From positions 124,001 to 188,000 of the forward strand of contig CADCXA010000059.1 in assembly GCA_902806565.1 (NCBI GenBank): DNA of 64,000 nt. Direction: 5' to 3'. Under the pieces are notes generated by a model. The model made no database searches. It was not told the origin of the DNA and saw nothing but the letters and a program-made list of their open reading frames with translations. Source of the DNA: Hypoxylon rubiginosum. Taxonomy: Eukaryota > Ascomycota > Sordariomycetes > Xylariales > Hypoxylaceae. Position numbers and translations under genes: made by a program. This document shows, in pieces, positions 57,713-64,000 of this stretch; the stretch's first letter is position 1, and the number at the start of each line of letters is the position of its first letter.

Positions 57713-59607
57713 ATGTTGCTAACATCGATTGACTTCGTAATTGTGGGTGGAGGTACGGCTGGACTTGTCCTTGCCTCTCGACTTTCCGAAGACCCTACTC
57801 AACATGTTCTCGTATTAGAAGCTGGGGCGGATCTAAGTGAGGATATGCGAGTGAAAGTCCCAGGTCTTTTTTCGTCATTGATGAAGACGGAAGCCGATTG
57901 GGGGTTCCAGAGTCAACCTCAGGTATCCCCAATATCTCCTATACTGTGACAAAATATTGACGATGATCTAAGCGACATCTCAAGGGGAGACAAATCAACC
58001 TACATCAAGGAAAAGCTCTTGGTGGCTCAAGCTCAATCAACGCCCATGTATTCGTCCCTCCGACCTGGAATTTGCTCGATACTTGGGATTCCGTCCTCGG
58101 CAATCAGGGGTGGAACCGGAGTTCTCTCCAGGAGTATTATGCCAAAGCCTACACCTTTCCGTCAGTTGATCGGTCATTGGAAACGGCACTCGGGGTGGAC
58201 GGCTGGACTAGTTCTACTCCGAGTAGCGCTTCCAACAACGGACCGATCCAATTATCTCTTGGTGGTACTGCCGGGCATCCTATTCGCGAAGCTTGGGCCG
58301 AGACATTCAGAACCAAGGGCATGCATATGGGTAGCAACCCATTGTGCAGTACGTCAGACGACGCTGCGATGATTGGCTCTTTCAGTTGTCTCTCGAGCAT
58401 ACACCCGAAAACTAAGGAGAGAAGCTATGCAGCTTCGGCCTATTTGAACCCCATCAAGGATCGACAGAATCTCGTCGTTCTTACAAGTGCTACTGTCGAA
58501 AGAGTCCTTTTCGAAGGCGCTGATGTCAAGAGAGCCACCGGTGTTCAATATAAGCATGATGGAAAGACGCATATTGTATCCTCTACTAAAGAAGTCATCA
58601 TCGCTGCTGGTGCTTTGCAGTCCCCCAAAATTCTCGAGCTATCAGGCATCGGGGCTCGCGAAGTACTGGAAAAACACGGGATTGAGCTGATCAAGGACCT
58701 TCCTGTGGGGGAGAATCTCCAAGATCATCTCGTAAGTGGCACAAGCTTCGAGGCAGTGGATCATCTAGAAACGCTCGATGACCTTATACGACAAGAGCCT
58801 GCCGCTGTGGAAAAAGCCATGGAGGAGTATATGACTAGTCAGACCGGACCACTCACGTCGATCGGAATACGTACCTATGCGTATCTGCCAGTCGTCTCGG
58901 AGCCGGGTCGAACGATAATAGAGAAAGCATTCCTAGAGAATCCCCCACCTGTTGGGGATCGGCGCGATGAAGTTCGAGCTCGAGCACATTACGAAATAGC
59001 GAAAAAGACTCTTCTCAATCCTAAGGAGCCATCGGCAGCATACCTCTCAATCCTTTGGCAGTTCATATTTCCAGTTGACCCGACTTCGGATTCTCCCACC
59101 GAGCCTATTCCCGGCAAGTTTCTCACCCTTGGGTTTCTACTAGCCCAGCCACTCTCCTGCGGCAGCGTCCATATCGGGTCTAGCGATCCGTCATCCGCGC
59201 CTGTCATCGACCCTAACTATCTCTCGAATCCCATTGACGCCGAGATCATGGCCCAGCACGCCCTCTATCTGGAGGACATCGCCAGCTCGCCGCCGCTTAG
59301 TAACTTGTTGAAGCAACCGCTCAGACGTCGCGACCCGGCGTCGGATATCACGAGTGTAGAGGAGGCGAAGCGGTACGTGGAAACGAGCTCGATATCTATG
59401 TTCCACTACGCGGGGACTTGCGCGATGCTGCCAGAGGAGAAAGGAGGCGTTGTGGATCACGAGCTGAAGGTGTACGGCGTAGAAGGCCTTCGTGTTGTGG
59501 ATTCTAGTGCTGTTCCTTTGATCAGTACGGCTAATCTGCAGTCTACTGTTTACGCATTCGCTGAGCGAGCAGCAGATCTGATCAAGCAGGAGTATGGGTT
59601 GAAGTAG
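57713..59607 (+). CDS. GMC-family FAD oxidoreductase
   Basis: The model is join(57713-57922, 57985-59607), 610 residues with one 62-bp intron ending in AAG. GMC enzymes oxidise primary alcohols, sugars or aryl alcohols with FAD. The ADP-binding motif is DFVIVGGGTAGLVLASRLSE. Signature 1 is GKALGGSSSINAHVFVPP just after the intron, and signature 2 is GALQSPKILELSGIG. The C-terminal active site has MFHYAGTCAM with the catalytic His and the STANLQSTVYAFAE block with Asn as partner. No signal peptide is seen, so it is probably intracellular, unlike secreted lignin-active members. Its product may be related to its divergent neighbour only by position. Confidence 0.9.
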
Positions 59608-59845
59608 TCAGCGAGACCAGGTAGACTTTATTTTCGTCTTCATAGGAGTCTACTTACTGGACGATTTGCTGTGCACAAGCCGCACCTTCTACCCCTGAAA
59701 TCCATGGCTCTATGCCAGCATGGTCTAAATCGATCGGCTCTACATTCCCTCCGTAGAGTCGGTTCATCATACAACGAATGAGCTCATTTATGTAGACCAA
59801 GTCCAGTGGAAACCCACTTTACCCATTGGCATCACTTCTTTCCCA

Positions 59846-60913
59846 TTACATCGGACAGCCATTAACCTCACCCATTACCACCCCAGATACGACCCAATCT
59901 TGAGAAGCAGTCAAGTGACTCCAATGCAAGATCATCCATAAGTCTTGCCATCCAGTTCCGCAAGGGTGGAATACTATGGCCTCGGCGTTTGGAGAATGTC
60001 CCAGAGTTTCCAATGATTGTGACACGATCGCCATGGGGTGTCCAGGACAGTCATTATGATGAGGGCTGAGGAGAGTGCTTCTCAGGGGCGACGGTACCTG
60101 CGAGAGAGTAGACCACAGTGCTTTATTCCCATCATCGTAGGTAATCTTCGTCGCGACGCAAAATTGGTCGGACTTCCTCAAAATTATATGTATTGTTGGG
60201 TGAGACGGGTTGGGTGCGAAGGTGCATGCAGGGCCACGCGCAGCCATGATGTGGCGAGTTCGACTCCAAACACCACGTTCGAATGTGAACTCGGTAATAC
60301 CGTCACAACGTGGTACCAAGGCGTTCAGATGGTCTCTCGAAGACTGGAAGAGGCATGCCGGTCCAGTAGCCCCATCAGTGATTCTATTCGCTAGCTTCCA
60401 CTGAGGAGACATATCCTTTGGATCGTTCTGCTGGGCGCAGCGGTAATGCATGGCGTCGCCAGTATCGGTGATGAGAACAGTCTCCAATGTGATTCCGTGG
60501 CAAGAATTGTTAGCCGGTAAGTTGCTCTGAAGCAGCGGAGCGGCACCACAGGCAACCACTTTACCGTATTGCGGGTGTTCGTCGAGGTTGACGATCGTCG
60601 GGACTCGCCACGCATCAATGCCGTTATTGACCGGTATGGTATTGTCGCGCGTATAATGCATCATAAGTCCATCTTTTTCAAGGACGACCACCTCAAAGTT
60701 CCCGTGCTCCTGTCCTTTGCGCCATTTCGTGCAGTTTTGGATAATCGAGCCTCCGGAAAGGGGATCGAGCGAGATGATATTGGCTGTATCCCACTTCCCA
60801 GTGCGGCGGTCCCGAAAGAAGTGCACCAACGCCCGTTCGGGATTCCCTTCATGACCAGCGAAATTGATAACCGCTTCCAGATTCCCATAGGAAGATTGAC
60901 AGATTCGGTTCAT
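59846..60913 (-). CDS. Beta-propeller-like protein, possibly lectin-like
   Basis: This is an intronless 355-residue protein without signal peptide. It shows a recurrent pattern of an aliphatic strand, a short turn, an aromatic-rich strand and Trp: GNLEAVINFAGHEGNP then W; GNFEVVVLEKDGLMMHYTRD then W; LETVLITDTGDAMHYRC then W; and later LNALVPRCDGITEFTFERGV. This resembles the blades of PLL-type (Photorhabdus-lectin-like) and related sugar-binding propellers, with perhaps six or seven repeats. Function is not assignable; sugar binding is a guess. The start ATG at 60913 is followed by an uninterrupted frame. Confidence 0.65.
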   Translation of the reverse strand: MNRICQSSYGNLEAVINFAGHEGNPERALVHFFRDRRTGKWDTANIISLDPLSGGSIIQNCTKWRKGQEHGNFEVVVLEKDGLMMHYTRDNTIPVNNGIDAWRVPTIVNLDEHPQYGKVVACGAAPLLQSNLPANNSCHGITLETVLITDTGDAMHYRCAQQNDPKDMSPQWKLANRITDGATGPACLFQSSRDHLNALVPRCDGITEFTFERGVWSRTRHIMAARGPACTFAPNPSHPTIHIILRKSDQFCVATKITYDDGNKALWSTLSQVPSPLRSTLLSPHHNDCPGHPMAIVSQSLETLGHSPNAEAIVFHPCGTGWQDLWMILHWSHLTASQDWVVSGVVMGEVNGCPM

Positions 60914-61543
60914 TTTTTTGGCTCGGATATCTGAAAAGAGATGGCTTAAATCTAAGCGAAAGTAACACTTGCGCGTCTTGGTATGGAGGCGTACAGTTTG
61001 GCTGGGATAATCTGTGAAGTCAACGAAGGTGAAAAAATCAAGTCACGGAAACCTACCCAGGTACCTTTCTATAAATATTTTGGTTTAATTCCTAGCATGC
61101 TGGATTCACAATACCGCAAAAGAAAAGGATTAGGCATTTCTTTTTGTGCTTGTCGCCATGAAGCTACCGAAAGATTCAGGAACATTTTGCCATCTTCCGA
61201 GACATTTCCTTTTAACCCCTAAAGGAGGCAGCTAGGAGGCTCAATTATCGATATGAAGTTCGCTCTCTTTCTAGAGCTAACGACTAGAGACTATATGCTA
61301 CTGTAGCCTGTAAGCTATGATATGTGGCCATGCGTGCCTAGGATGCGGTTGCATGACCTTAGAATAGATCACTGCTTGAAAGATGATGAAAGATGATGAA
61401 AGACGCATGAAAGATGAAGACCAGAATTTGCGCCCTTGTGCCAAGCTCATGACTTCAGCCGATATTTTTCCGATCTACCGACTTCTTATCCAAAGCGCTA
61501 ATCCCATTGGTATATAACCTAGCTTTTTCAGCTGTCTCTCATC
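60914..61543. other. Intergenic, about 0.6 kb
   Basis: It lies between the propeller gene and the tRNA. A short A/G-rich GAAAGATGAT repeat is seen near 61378-61398. No gene is seen. Confidence 0.6.
61511..61517 (+). promoter_or_regulatory. TATA-like element upstream of tRNA-Trp
   Basis: TATATAA lies 27-33 bp upstream of the tRNA 5' end, the position where TFIIIB places TBP. It supplements the internal A and B boxes. Confidence 0.5.
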
Positions 61544-61615
61544 GGCCCTATGGCGCAACGGTAGCGCGTTCGACTCCAGATCGAAAGGTTATCCGTTCAA
61601 ATCGGGTTGGGGTCA
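61544..61615 (+). tRNA. tRNA-Trp (anticodon CCA)
   Basis: The 72-nt cloverleaf has no intron. The acceptor stem pairs GGCCCTA with TGGGGTC, including G2-U71 and U6-G67 wobbles, with discriminator A. The D arm is GCGC-loop-GCGC. The anticodon stem is TTCGA/TCGAA with loop CTCCAGA, so the anticodon is CCA for Trp. The T arm is ATCCG/CGGGT with loop TTCAAAT. The A box TGGCGCAACGG and B box GTTCAAATC are intact. Confidence 0.95.
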
Positions 61616-62006
61616 GATTATCCTTTTGCTTCTTTGCCTGCGAATCATAAAATTGGATTACTGAAAAGGGGCTTAAATATTTTTGTTTTACCCTCGTGTT
61701 GGCAGCCCCCCTAGATTGACATAGCTAAACAGTTGTCAAGCCTGTTCTAAGGAAGTACCCCGTAGACATAATTCGAACCTTGAATTTCTAGTAATGCATT
61801 CGATAGGTCTTATGCACTCTCTAATCCAAAATTAGAGGTCTACCTAATGCGCTTATGGGGTAGGTACGGAGACATCATTTAATTCTGCACCGCATCACCA
61901 TATTTTAGAATTGATATCCATCAATCAAAATATCGCCTTAAATGTTTACATGGCTCATACGTTTCATATTCAGTTATATGTACATGTACCTAAAAGCTAC
62001 CTATAA
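61616..62006. other. Intergenic downstream of tRNA-Trp
   Basis: Apart from the Pol III T-run, it holds the AA9 gene 3' flank and nothing else seen. Confidence 0.6.
61624..61627 (+). terminator. Pol III terminator of tRNA-Trp
   Basis: A TTTT run begins 9 nt after the discriminator base, the normal Pol III stop signal. Confidence 0.7.
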
Positions 62007-62823
62007 TCATCCGCTCCACACAGCAGGTCCAGGAGGAATGTAGGCATTTGGCTGGATAGCACCTAGGTTTACTTGAATGCCCGGGTCGTTGGCCTTGTAC
62101 GCTCCCGGGAGCGCGACCAGAGGGCCGGGCGTTCCGCTGCCACCACCGGTGATCTTGATCTGAGTGCAAGCAAGATAGAACTGTGCTCCTCCGGCTTGCA
62201 TGGCCTGGTGGAGGGCGATATGCTCGACACGCAATAGATACTCTCCGTTCGGGGTGGCAGCGGGGATAGTAGTATTGTCTGTTATGTACAGGTCTGCAAT
62301 CATCATCATCGTCAGCGACACGTGCATCTGAAGACTGAAGTAGAATAGTTGCTTACTCTGAGCAGGCCATGTGACCTGTTTGTTGCTATCCATACTCGGC
62401 ATCGTTGTGTGGATCTTGAACCAGACGCTGCCAGACCCATCCCAGGTGGTTGCGGTTTTACCCTCGGGTACGCGAGCGAGGTAATACTGGGTTGGACCGG
62501 GATGGTTCACCTGCTGCGTCGAGATGTAGTGGATGGTAGCGCCGGCGGGAACCTCAATGGTGTTGGCGGCATTCTGCGACGCGTAGCAGCGGATGTCCGC
62601 ACTTGTCGCGCTCAGGACGCCAGTCTTGCTATCGGCGTTCTTGGTCTTGCGCGTGGCGGACCAGTCAGCCTCTTCGGACTTGCCGTTGACGACGAGTCTC
62701 GGGAACGTGTCTAGAATAGTTAGACCGGTTTCGTCAGATGTCAGAATAGTCTAGAGGTGACGGTGACATACAGTGAGCTTGCACCGCCGTTGCGGCGAGC
62801 AGGAGGCTTGTAGGGAACTTCAT
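62007..62823 (-). CDS. AA9 lytic polysaccharide monooxygenase (former GH61)
   Basis: The model is complement(62007-62293, 62357-62710, 62772-62823), 230 residues in three exons. This secreted copper enzyme oxidatively cleaves cellulose or other beta-glucans. The signal peptide [16 protein letters not shown] is followed directly by His17, which becomes the N-terminal copper-binding His (HYTFPRL). The second His is in [15 protein letters not shown] (about residue 87), and the axial Tyr is in [17 protein letters not shown]. The first intron splits the codon just after the His. The C-terminus is short, without a cellulose-binding module or GPI signal. The catalytic set is intact. Of the three plant-wall enzymes here, this one and the GH3 look fully functional, unlike the GH6-like gene. 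Confidence 0.93.
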
Positions 62824-64000
62824 CTTGACTAGTTGGCTTAGGAAAGAAGGAAACACGAGGCGAGTCGATGCTTGTGGTAGCATAGTACGCGATTTTATGT
62901 TCTTCGGACCACGGGTCATCCCCTACCACTCTAGCAAGACAAGGTAAAGAATGTTGCGGTGTTAATTTATTGTCATTTGTCATAGCCTATCCCGTGCTGA
63001 TATTCTCCGAATCGTCCTCAATCCGGTACCCATCCAACCAACGTCATGGTTTTTCCAACCTATAGACTCCTTCGCGGCTAATATCTCAACCAAACTGGGG
63101 TATAGCCACTCTATAAATTTTTATATGATCTCGGCAGTACAGGAAAGAAATTGCGGGGAATCCGACCCCATATTCACGACATACAAACACCGATGAGAAA
63201 TAGAGTGGTCTTCCAAAAGTGGTCAGGTGTGACAGTTCCGTCGCTGCTATCTAGCATAAGAAAATTACCACGGTAGAACGTTGCACTAGCAAAACTTGAG
63301 ACTATTCTAGTATAAAAGGACCAACAGATCTCTTAAGCGTCCTCGATGAACACTATTTGCAAACCTTTCTTGCAACCGGGCAGGGGGGAGAGGTATACGA
63401 AAAAAATCGTTTCCTACCAGACAATACAACAAGGTTTGCGATACATATCGCTCTACGTGTTTCCTGGCTAGTAGCTTCTCACCTTTATAAAGGATGCTGG
63501 AAATGGTTTGATCTACTGGGTTATCAGTAACACTCTTGGAATAACAGGTTAAAACGCACGGGAAGAGGTATTAGTTGATAGCACTCCCGAGTACAGTTGG
63601 TTATATGAAGGGGAAAGGGGCACGTTTTTGAGAAATATACACCTAGGTAAGCTTACTACAAGAGGATAACGCGCACCATAGTTATGCTACCTAGTGCTAT
63701 ATAAGGAACAATATTGTTGTTCTGTATCGTGATATTCGGAGAACAAAGGGCGTCAATGTTTACACCCATAACCCTGGCGCAACATCTTTGTTGTTTCTGT
63801 GTGTTGTTACGCCCTATAAATATTAGTCCCGCCTTAGCTTCCCTTCCAGCTCACGGACTCCTTCAAAACAGGCACCATCACGTTTCCAACGTTGCATAGG
63901 TACCTAGCTCATAAAGAACTCGAACAGACCTACTAAATCTTTTTGTCCTTTTGCTTTCAATAGCCTCTCGATGGCTAATTTTAGGCCGGAATCCGAAGAC
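62824..64000. other. Intergenic to window end
   Basis: It contains the AA9 promoter region and AT-rich DNA with ACCTAGGTAA and AGGTACCTAG words at 63642 and 63899. No supported gene is seen before the edge. Confidence 0.6.

Overview
This window is nuclear DNA of a filamentous ascomycete, most likely a Sordariomycete and perhaps Xylariales. The signs are 43-220 bp GT-AG introns, fungal-only families (Zn2Cys6 regulators, Clr5-ankyrin, fungal rhodopsin, DUF1748, DUF1769, AA9 and GH6 enzymes), a eukaryotic tRNA-Trp with Pol III signals, and gene-poor spacers rich in TAGGTA/ACCTAG words. It is a mixed, partly accessory region. I see no transposon, CRISPR array or complete secondary-metabolite cluster. 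Most genes are split, and the exon models given here were joined by hand from reading frame, splice sites and family resemblance.

Left part (1-16.3 kb): the 3' part of a CoA-pathway phosphopantetheine adenylyltransferase; an SDR reductase; a six-exon integral membrane protein of an uncharacterised family; a secreted Cys-rich protein; a coiled-coil, Atg28-like protein; a tiny four-exon DUF1748 gene whose first coding exon is 6 nt; an MDR-type double-bond reductase; and a tubby-like gene interrupted by an in-frame TAG.

Middle (16.8-40.5 kb): a DHA1-type drug transporter; a GH6 cellulase-like gene that has lost its catalytic signature residues; an orphan protein; an F-box/ankyrin protein; a membrane-anchored alpha/beta hydrolase; a small cupin with a 24-nt exon; an FBXO31-like F-box protein; and a DUF1769 protein. 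Spacers are long here (up to about 4 kb).

Right part (41-64 kb): a possible catabolic neighbourhood. It holds a secreted GH3 beta-glucosidase-like enzyme, a regulator with two consecutive Zn2Cys6 clusters, an intronless sulfatase ending in the peroxisomal signal SKL, and a sugar transporter divergent from the sulfatase. After it come a 1,157-residue Clr5-ankyrin protein, a fungal rhodopsin-type membrane protein divergent from a GMC oxidoreductase, a beta-propeller-like protein, tRNA-Trp(CCA) and an AA9 lytic polysaccharide monooxygenase. The GH3, GH6-like and AA9 genes fit a plant-biomass-associated fungus. Joint function of the sulfatase/transporter/regulator group is inference from order and orientation only.
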